Shown here piece by piece: positions 33,267 through 41,340 of a stretch of DNA of 64,000 bases. Location of the stretch: the NCBI GenBank assembly GCA_947630705.1, contig CANRIK010000004.1, forward strand, positions 43,007-107,006, in the 5' to 3' direction. Every line of letters starts with the position of its first letter. The stretch's first letter is position 1. Source of the DNA: an uncultured Clostridia bacterium (lineage in GTDB: Bacteria; Bacillota; Clostridia; Christensenellales; Borkfalkiaceae). Below the pieces are notes generated by a model. The model saw only the letters and a list, made by a program, of their open reading frames with translations, was not told where the DNA came from and made no database searches. The position numbers and the translations under genes are program-made.

Positions 33267-34463
33267 TTGTCCGTTTTCGAAGATATAGCGTTTCTCAATA
33301 AAAAGGGAATGGTATTCGGGGTGGAAACTACCCGTAGGATACTCGACGCACTCGGTTCGCCCGATAAAAATCTGAAAATAGTGCATATAGCCGGAACAAA
33401 CGGCAAGGGCTCCATCGCGGAGTATATCACCCGTATACTCATTGCCTCCGGCAAACGCGTGGGAACCTTTTCCTCGCCCATGGTTGAAAACTATTTCGAC
33501 CAATTCCGCATAGACGGCGAACCCGTCGAGGAGAGCGTTCTGGCGAAATATTTCGGCGAGGCGTATTCGGCGGCGGACTCCGTCGCAACCGGTTTCGAAG
33601 TCGAAACTGCCGGAATTTTAAACGCCTTTTCGGGAGAGGGCTGCGAGTACGCGGTAGTCGAATGCGGTCTGGGCGGAAAGCTCGATGCCACCAACGCAAT
33701 AGCGAATAAAGAGGTAGCCGTAATTTCCTCCGTGGGGCTCGAACACACCGCCGTTTTAGGCAACAGTCTGCGCTCTATATGCGAGCATAAGGCCGGAATA
33801 ATCCGAGACTGTCCCGTCGTTGTCAACGCTTTGCAGGAGGCGGAAACAGCGGAATATTTCAGGACTCTCGGCGCAATATTCGCGGACAAGCGCTTTGAAT
33901 TTCTCTCCGCCGATTTGAACGGCACCCATTTCGTTTACGACGGCGAGGAGTATTTCACTCCGATGTACGGGCGCGCGCAGGCGTACGACGCCGCAACCGC
34001 AATCGAGGCGGCTCGGATACTGAAAATAGATAAAAACTCAATACGTGTGGGCATTTCGAGGACAAAACTTTCAGGCAGATTGCAGATAATGCAAGCTCTC
34101 GGGAACACATATATAATAGACGGTGGGCATAATCCCTCCGGAATGAAGCCTTTGAGGGAGCTGCTGTCGTCTTTCGGCGGCAAAAAAATCACGCTCGTTT
34201 ACGGCAGTCTGTCGGACAAGGATATTGACGGCAATCTTTTTAACCTGCGCGGACTTCCGAAAAAGGTTTATGCCGTCACGCCCGAAAGTCCGAGGGCCAT
34301 GGATAGAGATAAATTGCTGTCGGCATGCAAAAAATATTTTGCCGACGTTGAGTACGCGGACAGCGTTTCCGACGCGCTGTCGGCGTCAGACGGCGTAGTC
34401 GCCGTCTGCGGTTCTTTTACACTTGTCAAGGAGGCGTTGAATTGGATAGAGAAAAGGTTATAA
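33267..34463 (+). CDS. folC: Folylpolyglutamate synthase / dihydrofolate synthase
   Basis: Mur-ligase-type enzyme that adds glutamate to dihydropteroate and extends folate polyglutamate tails. ATP loop KIVHIAGTNGKGSIAEYI; the omega-loop region GTFSSPMVENYFDQFRIDGE is read in part; the C-terminal domain has IDGGHNPSGMKPLRELL and LVYGSLSDKDI. About 398 residues from the TTG at 33267, which fits the family N-terminus (SVFEDIAFLNKKGMVFG) and has GGGGGAG about ten bases upstream. The frame is open to 33204, but the promoter lies there. It overlaps folE by 22 bases. Confidence 0.93.
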   Translation: MSVFEDIAFLNKKGMVFGVETTRRILDALGSPDKNLKIVHIAGTNGKGSIAEYITRILIASGKRVGTFSSPMVENYFDQFRIDGEPVEESVLAKYFGEAYSAADSVATGFEVETAGILNAFSGEGCEYAVVECGLGGKLDATNAIANKEVAVISSVGLEHTAVLGNSLRSICEHKAGIIRDCPVVVNALQEAETAEYFRTLGAIFADKRFEFLSADLNGTHFVYDGEEYFTPMYGRAQAYDAATAIEAARILKIDKNSIRVGISRTKLSGRLQIMQALGNTYIIDGGHNPSGMKPLRELLSSFGGKKITLVYGSLSDKDIDGNLFNLRGLPKKVYAVTPESPRAMDRDKLLSACKKYFADVEYADSVSDALSASDGVVAVCGSFTLVKEALNWIEKRL

Positions 34464-34987
34464 AAGCGGTAGAGGATCTGCTTTGCGCGCTGGGAGAGGA
34501 TCTGAATTCGGGGGGACTCAAAGATACTCCGAGGAGAGTGGCCGACGCCTATGCCGAACTTCTTTCCGGAGAAGGCAAGACCGCCGAGGAACACCTTTCG
34601 CGCACATTTTGCAGTACGAGCGGAGAGCTTGTAATAGAGAGAGACATAGATTTCTCGTCCACGTGCGAGCATCATCTCATGCCCTTTTTCGGCAAGATGA
34701 CAATAGCTTATATCCCCGACGGAAGAGTCGTCGGAATATCCAAACTTGCGCGCACGGTAGAGGTGATTTCAAAGCGTTTGCAGATTCAGGAAAGGCTCAC
34801 CAACGACGTCGCCGCCGAAATCATGCGCTATTTAAAGCCGAAGGGAGTATTTGTGGTCTGCGAGGCGGAGCATACCTGCATGACTTGCCGCGGAGTAAGA
34901 AAGTACGGCTCCAAAACGGTTACGTACGCCGCGGCCGGAGATTTTCCCAATGACAAAAAGGCGGAGGTTCTTCAACTTCTGAAATGA
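34442..34987 (+). CDS. folE: GTP cyclohydrolase I
   Basis: First step of folate synthesis, GTP to dihydroneopterin triphosphate. Zinc and active-site segments FSSTCEHHLMPFFGKM and CEAEHTCMTCRGVRKYGS carry the conserved Cys and His residues; RLQIQERLTNDVA is the usual central helix. 181 residues, a normal length. Start is TTG 34442, seven bases after AAGGAGG inside the end of folC. The next gene overlaps by four bases (ATGA). Confidence 0.97.
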   Translation: MDREKVIKAVEDLLCALGEDLNSGGLKDTPRRVADAYAELLSGEGKTAEEHLSRTFCSTSGELVIERDIDFSSTCEHHLMPFFGKMTIAYIPDGRVVGISKLARTVEVISKRLQIQERLTNDVAAEIMRYLKPKGVFVVCEAEHTCMTCRGVRKYGSKTVTYAAAGDFPNDKKAEVLQLLK

Positions 34988-35760
34988 AAATAGGCGGAAG
35001 AAATTTCAACGGTTATACCTATGTAATGGCAATAGTAAATCTTACGCCCGACAGCTTTTATGCGGCGAGCAGAAGCACGTGCGACGACGTGCTGTTCGCT
35101 GTGGAGAGGGCCGTAAACGAAGGGGCGTCGGTCATAGATATAGGCGCGCAGTCCACTCGCCCGGGGTATACCGAAATTTCGGCGGAAGAGGAGATAAATA
35201 GGCTGGAAAAACCTCTTCTAATGATAAGACAGCGTTTCGATATCCCTCTTTCCGTGGATACATACTATTCCGAATGTGCCGCGGCCGCGCTGGAAATCGG
35301 CGCCGATATGATAAACGATATCTGGGGTCTGACGCACGACAAGGACATGGCGGAAACGATTGCCGCGCACGGCGCATCCGTCTGCATAATGCATAACTCT
35401 CCCACGCCGGTAGCGGACGATTTATGGCGGAATATATTGAGTTTTCTGAAAAATTCCGTCGATACGGCGCTTCGGGCGGGAATCGGAAAAGACAGAATAT
35501 GTCTCGACGGCGGAATAGGTTTCGCCAAGAACAGAGAACAGAATTTCGAACTTTTGAACGGCTATGAAAAGCTGTCCGAACTCGGCTATCCTCTGCTTTT
35601 GGGAGCCAGCCGCAAGTCAATGTTCGGCGGCAAACCGGAGGACAGGCTCGGAGCAACGCTCGACGCCACCCGTCTCGCCGCGAAGCGCGGAGTATTGTTC
35701 GTGCGCGTGCACGACGTCGCCATGAACATCGCCGCGATAAAAGAAATATACGGATACTGA
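34984..35760 (+). CDS. folP: Dihydropteroate synthase
   Basis: Joins p-aminobenzoate to hydroxymethyl-dihydropterin diphosphate; the sulfonamide target. A TIM barrel of 258 residues with the signatures VMAIVNLTPDSFYAASR (most family members have NVTPDSFSDGG), IDIGAQSTRPGYTEIS and LPLLLGASRKS-type loop (here YPLLLGASRKSMFG). Start overlaps the folE stop by four bases. folBK follows 16 bases later. Confidence 0.96.
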   Translation: MKIGGRNFNGYTYVMAIVNLTPDSFYAASRSTCDDVLFAVERAVNEGASVIDIGAQSTRPGYTEISAEEEINRLEKPLLMIRQRFDIPLSVDTYYSECAAAALEIGADMINDIWGLTHDKDMAETIAAHGASVCIMHNSPTPVADDLWRNILSFLKNSVDTALRAGIGKDRICLDGGIGFAKNREQNFELLNGYEKLSELGYPLLLGASRKSMFGGKPEDRLGATLDATRLAAKRGVLFVRVHDVAMNIAAIKEIYGY

Positions 35761-35776
35761 CAGGAGGTGTGCTCCT

Positions 35777-36577
35777 TTGAACAAAATACTGATACGCGGT
35801 TTGGAAATTTCGGCTTGCCACGGCGTAAATGACTTTGAAAAGACTGCGCCCCAGCCCTTTGTTTTCGACGCGGATATATACTGCGATTTTCTGTCCGCCG
35901 CCAAAAGCGACGACCTCGCGGATACGGTAAATTATTCCGCGGCCTCAAAGATAATAGCCGCCGTAACAACCGAAAATTGTTTTGATCTCATAGAAAAGCT
36001 CGCATACGAATGTGCGTACGCTCTGCTCGATAAAACTTCGGCAAAGCGAGTGTCGCTTACGGTGTATAAGCCGAAGGCGCCCATGAAACTCAAATTCGGA
36101 ACGGTCGGCGTTTCGGTTGACATAGCGCGCGAAAGAGCGTATCTGTCCGTAGGTTCGAGTCTCGGCGACAGGTCGGCCTACCTCGACGCGGCAATAGAAA
36201 AACTCAAAGCCTTCCGCGAGATAAAGGTCTTAAAAGTCTCCGATTATATCGAGACTCCCCCTTACGGCGGCGTTGCCGAAAATAAATTTTTAAACTGCGC
36301 CGTGGAAATCGAAACGTATTTCGCTCCGAAACAGCTCCTCGACGCCATACACGAGACGGAAACCGCGTGCGGCCGCGTTCGGAATAAGCGTTGGGAGGAC
36401 AGAACTCTCGATATAGACATTATTTTCTTCGGCGACAGAATTATCAGGGAGCAAGGCCTCTCCGTGCCTCACCCCGATTATCGCCGCCGCGACTTCGTTT
36501 TAAAGCCGTTGAAGCAGATAGCCCCCGACTTCGTATGTCCGGATACGGGCGAACGTCTGGCGGATATACTCATTTAA
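35777..36577 (+). CDS. folBK: Bifunctional dihydroneopterin aldolase / HPPK
   Basis: Fusion of two consecutive folate enzymes. Residues about 1-115 are FolB (dihydroneopterin aldolase: ILIRGLEISACHGVNDFEK; catalytic Glu/Tyr/Lys region LIEKLAYECAYALL). Residues about 118-266 are FolK, which adds pyrophosphate (SVGSSLGDRSAYLDAAIEKL; KRWEDRTLDIDIIFFGD; VPHPDYRRRDFVLKPL). Start is TTG 35777 after AGGAGG. The operon therefore encodes the core pterin branch; pabA/B/C are not here. The last nine codons including the stop are tandemly duplicated just downstream. Confidence 0.96.
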   Translation: MNKILIRGLEISACHGVNDFEKTAPQPFVFDADIYCDFLSAAKSDDLADTVNYSAASKIIAAVTTENCFDLIEKLAYECAYALLDKTSAKRVSLTVYKPKAPMKLKFGTVGVSVDIARERAYLSVGSSLGDRSAYLDAAIEKLKAFREIKVLKVSDYIETPPYGGVAENKFLNCAVEIETYFAPKQLLDAIHETETACGRVRNKRWEDRTLDIDIIFFGDRIIREQGLSVPHPDYRRRDFVLKPLKQIAPDFVCPDTGERLADILI

Positions 36578-36604
36578 GAACGTCCGGCGGATATACTCAT
36601 TTGA
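36551..36604 (+). repeat. 27-bp tandem duplication of the folBK 3' end
   Basis: 36551-36577 and 36578-36604 match at 25 of 27 positions; both copies end in an in-frame stop (TAA, then TGA). The second copy lies after the functional stop, so it is silent. Confidence 0.85.
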
Positions 36605-36621
36605 TTGGAATAAAAATCATG

Positions 36622-36655
36622 CGCCCGAAAAGGCTTTCGAAAGCCTTTTCGGGCG
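36622..36655 (+). terminator. Terminator of the folate operon
   Basis: 16-bp stem CGCCCGAAAAGGCTTT/AAAGCCTTTTCGGGCG with CG between, followed by TTGTTTTT. Confidence 0.92.
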
Positions 36656-36858
36656 TTGTTTTTAACATTCCGTATTCTGATAAAAATTTACAATATCCGT
36701 CGAGTAACAAAAAATAAAAAATTATTTGTGCAAAGTGCATAAAAATTTTTAAAAAATCTATACAACAAATAAATAATGTGTTATAATCCATTTGATTATA
36801 GAATAGGTAAAATTTACACATGGCGCAATAAGCGGCGCCAGCCGTGGGGAGTAAAAAT

Positions 36859-38373
36859 TTGGAAAAAATCGGAATAATTGATTTAGGCTCGAATTCTGCA
36901 AGGCTTGTAATAGTAAATCTCTTCGCGGACGGCTATTTTATGGTAGTCGACGAACTGAAAGAAAGCGTGCGTCTCGGTCAGGATATGGAGCGAGACGGAT
37001 TTTTGAAGCCGGCGCGCGTGGCGGAGACTATAAAGACGCTTAAAATGTTCAGAAAATTGTGCGAGGCCAGCGGCGTTACGCGCATAATTGCCGTTGCAAC
37101 CGAGGCGGTAAGGCGCGCCAAAAACCAGCGCAGTTTTCTCGATGAAATTCAGGCAAACTGCGGAATAAAGATACGCGTCCTCTCTGCCGAAGAGGAGGCG
37201 GTTTTGGTGTATCGCGGCGTAATAAACACAATGGATATACCGAAGGGAATAATTCTCGAAATCGGCGGCGGCTCCACAAAGATAGTCTATTACAACCGCA
37301 GGAATATGCTCAATTTCGTCACATTGCCTTTCGGAGCGGTAACGCTTACGGGACTGTTCTCCGGCGACGGACTGAAACCGGAGGAGCAGGCGGCCAAAAT
37401 CGAAGAATTTTTCACCGAACAGCTCAAACAGGTGGAATGGCTCAAAGATATCGACGAAGACGTGCAGATGATAGGCTGCGGCGGCTCGTTCAGAAATCTC
37501 TTCAAAATAACAAAAATGGTGCACAAGTATCCCCTCGATACCGTGCATAACTATCATATGCTCGTTGAGGACTTCAATCCCATATACGACATGATAAAGG
37601 TGCTCGACCTCGATAAAAAGAAGAAAATCAAGGGTCTTTCCGCCGAGAGAGCGGATATCCTTCCGGCGGCGCTCGCCGTAATCAAGGCCTTTATAACGTA
37701 TATGAAAGTGGACGGTTTCACTCTTTCGGGCTCCGGTCTGCGCGAGGGCATAATGTTCAATCAGGCTCTCCCGATGACGCTCGAAAAGCCTATCGCCGAC
37801 GTACTCAACTATTCGCTCACCTCGCTCGTAAAGTACTACGACTGCGAGGAAAAGCATGTCGAGCATGTCGTCAATTTGAGCATACAGCTCTTCAAACAGC
37901 TCCGCGTTCTGCACAAATTCCCCCGTCAGTATCTGAAAATACTCAAAGTAGCGGCAATGCTCCACGACTGCGGAATGCGCATAAAGTATTACAATCATCA
38001 GCGTCACAGCTGGTATATGATTTTGAATTCTACGCTATACGGAGTGAGCCACAGAGAGATAGTGCTTGCGGCATTTGTTGCGTGCTGTCATAAAAAGGAG
38101 GACATAAACCTTTACGATTGGGCGCGCTTCCGCGATCTTGTCTCCGACGACGACCTCGACATAGTGAAGAAGTTGGGAGTAATGCTTCGGATTGCGGAGA
38201 GCCTCGACAGGGCCAATTCCGGCGTAATCAAGAGCATAAACTGCGATATTCTCGGCGATTCGGTAATCATGAAAACGGAGATAGACGGCGACGCCACGCT
38301 TGAAATCAAGAACGCGATGGCGGCCGGAAACGAATTCAGGAAGTCCTTCCACAAGAACCTCGAAATTCTTTAA
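36859..38373 (+). CDS. Ppx/GppA-family exopolyphosphatase
   Basis: Two-domain ASKHA phosphatase with an HD-type C-terminal domain, acting on polyphosphate or pppGpp. N-terminal segments GIIDLGSNSARLVIVN, RIIAVATEAVRRAKN, VLSAEEEAVLVYRGV and LEIGGGSTKIVYYNRRNM are typical. The C-terminal part (from about 310) has HVVNLSIQLFKQL and AAMLHDCGMRIKYYNHQRH, an HD-like metal site. 504 residues. TTG 36859 is preceded by GGGGAG seven bases upstream. A likely extended -10 box (TATAAT, 36782-36787, with TG) lies about 75 bases upstream, in an AT-rich leader. Which substrate it prefers cannot be told. Confidence 0.92.
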   Translation: MEKIGIIDLGSNSARLVIVNLFADGYFMVVDELKESVRLGQDMERDGFLKPARVAETIKTLKMFRKLCEASGVTRIIAVATEAVRRAKNQRSFLDEIQANCGIKIRVLSAEEEAVLVYRGVINTMDIPKGIILEIGGGSTKIVYYNRRNMLNFVTLPFGAVTLTGLFSGDGLKPEEQAAKIEEFFTEQLKQVEWLKDIDEDVQMIGCGGSFRNLFKITKMVHKYPLDTVHNYHMLVEDFNPIYDMIKVLDLDKKKKIKGLSAERADILPAALAVIKAFITYMKVDGFTLSGSGLREGIMFNQALPMTLEKPIADVLNYSLTSLVKYYDCEEKHVEHVVNLSIQLFKQLRVLHKFPRQYLKILKVAAMLHDCGMRIKYYNHQRHSWYMILNSTLYGVSHREIVLAAFVACCHKKEDINLYDWARFRDLVSDDDLDIVKKLGVMLRIAESLDRANSGVIKSINCDILGDSVIMKTEIDGDATLEIKNAMAAGNEFRKSFHKNLEIL

Positions 38374-38379
38374 AACAAC

Positions 38380-38403
38380 ATGCCGTCCAGAAACGGACGG
38401 CAT
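38380..38403 (+). terminator. Hairpin between ppx and maf
   Basis: 9-bp stem ATGCCGTCC/GGACGGCAT, loop AGAAAC, without a clear T-run; possibly partial termination, since maf follows within 25 bases. Confidence 0.55.
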
Positions 38404-38425
38404 TTGAATTAATGCGGATAAAACA

Positions 38426-38983
38426 ATGAAATACATTTTAGCAAGCGCGTCCCCGAGGCGCAGAGAGCTTCTTTCACAGATACTTCCGTCATTTGACGTC
38501 GTTCCGCCCGAAAAAGCCGAAAAAGTTAATTTGTCGATGTTTCCGGAACAGATGGCGTGCGCTCTTGCGGAGAGCAAATGCGACGAGGTGTTTAAAAAAA
38601 ATCCAACCGCAACGGTAATAGGTTGCGATACGATAGTCGTATTCGGGAACGAAGTTTTGGGCAAGCCGAAGGATAGACAGGACGCATACGATACATTGAA
38701 GAGGCTTTCAGGCAAGACGCACTTTGTAATTACCGCGGTCTGCGTCAGAAACAAATACAATAAAGCAGTGGAGTTCGATAAAACGGAGGTCAAATTCAAC
38801 GTGCTCTCCGACGACTTCATAAGAATTTACGTTGACAGCGGTTCGCCTCTCGACAAGGCCGGCAGCTACGGCATACAGGACGGCGGACTCGTAAAAGAAT
38901 ATTTCGGAAATTATACGAACGTGGTGGGACTTCCCGTTCCGCTCACAAAAAAACTGCTTGAAAAGGTAAAAGAGGACTTATGA
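38426..38983 (+). CDS. maf: Maf-family nucleoside triphosphate pyrophosphatase
   Basis: Hydrolyses non-canonical or modified NTPs and, in Bacillus, is linked to septum formation. Signatures: LASASPRRRELLSQI at the N-terminus, IGCDTIVVFGNEVLGKP, and the C-terminal DKAGSYGIQDGG and FGNYTNVVGLPVP. 185 residues, normal. The SD is weak. It overlaps the MreB-like gene by four bases, so the two are translated together, which suggests a cell-shape or division context. Confidence 0.95.
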   Translation: MKYILASASPRRRELLSQILPSFDVVPPEKAEKVNLSMFPEQMACALAESKCDEVFKKNPTATVIGCDTIVVFGNEVLGKPKDRQDAYDTLKRLSGKTHFVITAVCVRNKYNKAVEFDKTEVKFNVLSDDFIRIYVDSGSPLDKAGSYGIQDGGLVKEYFGNYTNVVGLPVPLTKKLLEKVKEDL

Positions 38984-39996
38984 AGAAGATAGCCATAGAT
39001 TTCGGTTCGTCCGTTACAAAAATTTATATGCCCGGGTGCGGAGTTGTGCTCACCGAGGCTACATGTCTCGCCGTAGAGGAATATCAGGACCGAGGCGAAA
39101 GGAAACTCGATATCAAGGCGTACGGCGACAAGGCCAAGGCGCTGTCCGGCAGAGCCGCCGTGAACACCCGTATAGTCAATCCCGTAATAGAGGGGAACAT
39201 AGTGCACGAGGCGCTCGCCGCCCATCTTCTCTCCTATTTCCTCGATAAAATAGAGATAACGTACAGAAAAGCTCGCCATACCGAAGTTATGTTTCTTATT
39301 CCGTGCGGAGCAAAGGAAGAGCTCAAAAACAAATATAAGCGTCTTGCCGAAGCCTGCAACATAGAATCCGCGTACTTCACGCTCACTCCGTTTGCCGCCG
39401 TGCTCGGCCACAATGTGATAATAGGCGAAAGCACGCCCATGTTCTCTCTTGATATAGGCGCAACCGTGACAAATATCGCCGCGTTTTCGCAGGACGGCAT
39501 GATTTCCGGACTCAATATCAACCTCGGCGGCAACAATATAGATATCAGTCTGATAGACGAGCTCGCCGAAAATTCAGGTTTCAAAGTGGGCGCCGCCACT
39601 GCGGAGCGTCTGAAAAATTCCGTTGGCAGTCTCTTGCACGACGACAACAAGATGATGGTGGCGGATGGCAGAGAGGTGGCCACAGGAGCGCCCTCTTCGC
39701 TTGCGGTAAACTCCGGAATGTTGTATCCTATTATTACCGCATATATAGATAAGATACTCGAATACGTCCGTTTGGTTATTTCGCGCCTTCAACCCGAAGT
39801 CGCTTCCGCGGTAATGCGCGGCGGAATATATCTCTCCGGCGGACTCATAAAAATGGACGGGCTGTCGGAATATATACAGGAAAAACTCGGCATAAACGTA
39901 AACGTACCCGAAGAGCCTCAACTTGCGGCGGTCATAGGCGGCGGAGCGATAATGTCCGATTTCGAACTTGCCGAACATCTCTCCATGTCCGACTGA
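38980..39996 (+). CDS. MreB/Mbl-like bacterial actin
   Basis: 338-residue actin-fold ATPase. Phosphate loops: AIDFGSSVTKIYMPG (phosphate 1) and FSLDIGATVTNIAAFS (phosphate 2); adenosine-type loop GGIYLSGGLIKMDGLSEYI; connecting region RIVNPVIEGNIVHEALAAHL resembles the MreB segment. It is divergent from canonical MreB, so it might be an MreB/Mbl paralogue. Canonical MreB polymerises under the membrane and directs wall synthesis. It overlaps maf by four bases; no mreC or mreD follows, unlike the classic cluster. A strong hairpin ends the unit. Confidence 0.8.
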   Translation: MKKIAIDFGSSVTKIYMPGCGVVLTEATCLAVEEYQDRGERKLDIKAYGDKAKALSGRAAVNTRIVNPVIEGNIVHEALAAHLLSYFLDKIEITYRKARHTEVMFLIPCGAKEELKNKYKRLAEACNIESAYFTLTPFAAVLGHNVIIGESTPMFSLDIGATVTNIAAFSQDGMISGLNINLGGNNIDISLIDELAENSGFKVGAATAERLKNSVGSLLHDDNKMMVADGREVATGAPSSLAVNSGMLYPIITAYIDKILEYVRLVISRLQPEVASAVMRGGIYLSGGLIKMDGLSEYIQEKLGINVNVPEEPQLAAVIGGGAIMSDFELAEHLSMSD

Positions 39997-40035
39997 CGGA
40001 TAATAAGACGGATAATAAGAATAAAATAATAAAAC

Positions 40036-40070
40036 AATCGGCTCCGTGCAAAAACCGCACGGAGCCGATT
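40036..40070 (+). terminator. Hairpin between MreB-like gene and convergent membrane-protein gene
   Basis: 14-bp stem AATCGGCTCCGTGC/GCACGGAGCCGATT with loop AAAAACC; usable in both directions. Confidence 0.82.
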
Positions 40071-40089
40071 TATATTGAGACTATTGAAT

Positions 40090-41202
40090 TTAACCGTTTG
40101 ATCCGGTTTTTCTTATCTTGCGCTTTATGGGGAACGCCCAGAATATGGAAACTAACCAAAGCAGCAGATAGCATGCGCCGCTTATCCAGGTCAGCGAAGA
40201 GACAATTCCGAGTATGGCGGCAATTTCTGTGCCGATAAGCGACTTCAACAGGCTCTGCGCCACGAGGGGCAAAACTCCGAAGATGAGACAGGGCAAGAAT
40301 CCGAACAGCTTTACGTACCACATTGTAAATCTCTTATTGCTCGAAATCAGATGAACCAGAGCAAACAGGAAGAGAATAGCCCATAAAACCGCTACGAAAG
40401 TCATTAGTCCAAAGACCGAAATGGCGGAAATTTTCAGTATATTCGACATTTCTGTGCCCATGGAGCCGGATATTGCATTATATACAAGGTCCTGATAATT
40501 TTGAATGGGTTCGGACGGCTGCTGTCCCTGCTGTCCCTCTCCGCCGAGGTCGGAAGCTATCGAGCACACCATTCCCTCTATGGTGAATTCTCCCGTGGAA
40601 TCCACGGTTTTGTCGTAGAATTCGTGCATGGTTTTTTCGGCTTCCTCGATGAAATCCGCTCTGTCTCCGACGGGGATATCGCCCTGTTCTGCAATCATTT
40701 CCGCAATCTCTGAAATTACGGCGTCAGGTTCGGAGGTGGTTTCCAGCTCCTTTATTTTATCGTAAACCTTTTCAACCTCGATATTCTCCGTGTCAATCGG
40801 CAGGTCGTCGCCCATTTGCGAGAGCTGCATAGTCAACATTCCGACCATGAGCTGGTCGGCCGCCTGACTCAATATGCCGCCGACTTCTCCGGCGAGCGTA
40901 TAAATGGGGTCCTCGTCAAAAGCAATTTTCGCAAAACTCATGGTGGTTACGGAAAATTTGACGGACGAGAGCGAATCCATTATGACGTCCATGTCCAAAG
41001 GCTGATCGCTTTCCGAAGAGGAACCGTTGTCTGTTCCGTTTTCATCGGACATGCCCGATTCGATGAGGTTGGTTATAGCCTCCGTACCCTTGCTCATATC
41101 TATCGTTATGAGCGGCAGAAACATTATGGATATTGCCGCAACAAGCGAGAGCAGCATAACCGTTATGTTTACGGGTATCAATTTTTTCTGATAGGTGCCC
41201 AT
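40090..41202 (-). CDS. Membrane protein of unknown function
   Basis: 370 residues, no family recognised. One N-terminal membrane helix (NITVMLLSLVAAISIMFLPL) is followed by an acidic extracytoplasmic region (about 35-240) with Ser/Asp/Gln-rich linkers (DENGTDNGSSSESDQ; GGEGQQGQQPSEP) and helical stretches. Three or four further membrane helices (about 255-285, 300-320, 330-355) precede a basic tail (PIKRKIRKTGSNG). The layout suggests a surface domain held between membrane anchors. AAGGAG precedes the ATG. It is divergent from lepA and appears to be a single-gene unit. Confidence 0.7.
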   Translation of the reverse strand: MGTYQKKLIPVNITVMLLSLVAAISIMFLPLITIDMSKGTEAITNLIESGMSDENGTDNGSSSESDQPLDMDVIMDSLSSVKFSVTTMSFAKIAFDEDPIYTLAGEVGGILSQAADQLMVGMLTMQLSQMGDDLPIDTENIEVEKVYDKIKELETTSEPDAVISEIAEMIAEQGDIPVGDRADFIEEAEKTMHEFYDKTVDSTGEFTIEGMVCSIASDLGGEGQQGQQPSEPIQNYQDLVYNAISGSMGTEMSNILKISAISVFGLMTFVAVLWAILFLFALVHLISSNKRFTMWYVKLFGFLPCLIFGVLPLVAQSLLKSLIGTEIAAILGIVSSLTWISGACYLLLWLVSIFWAFPIKRKIRKTGSNG

Positions 41203-41302
41203 ATATTCTCTCCTTAAAATTCCAAATCGTCTACAATTTTATCACACTATAAATACTTTGTCAATTAATTGATTTAATCCGTTATCTTACGCGCCGTTTT
41301 CC

Positions 41303-41331
41303 TTGCAAAAATCCGCAATGTTTTATATAAT
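41303..41331 (+). promoter_or_regulatory. Promoter of lepA, probably leaderless
   Basis: TTGCAA (41303-41308), 17-base spacer, TATAAT (41326-41331). Nine bases separate the -10 box from the ATG at 41341, giving a leader of about two bases and no SD. Confidence 0.75.
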
Positions 41332-41340
41332 AATATCACT

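Noticed and set aside
36883..38007. Long minus-strand open frame of 374 codons
   Set aside because: Antisense to the Ppx/GppA gene, with no recognisable motif or SD.
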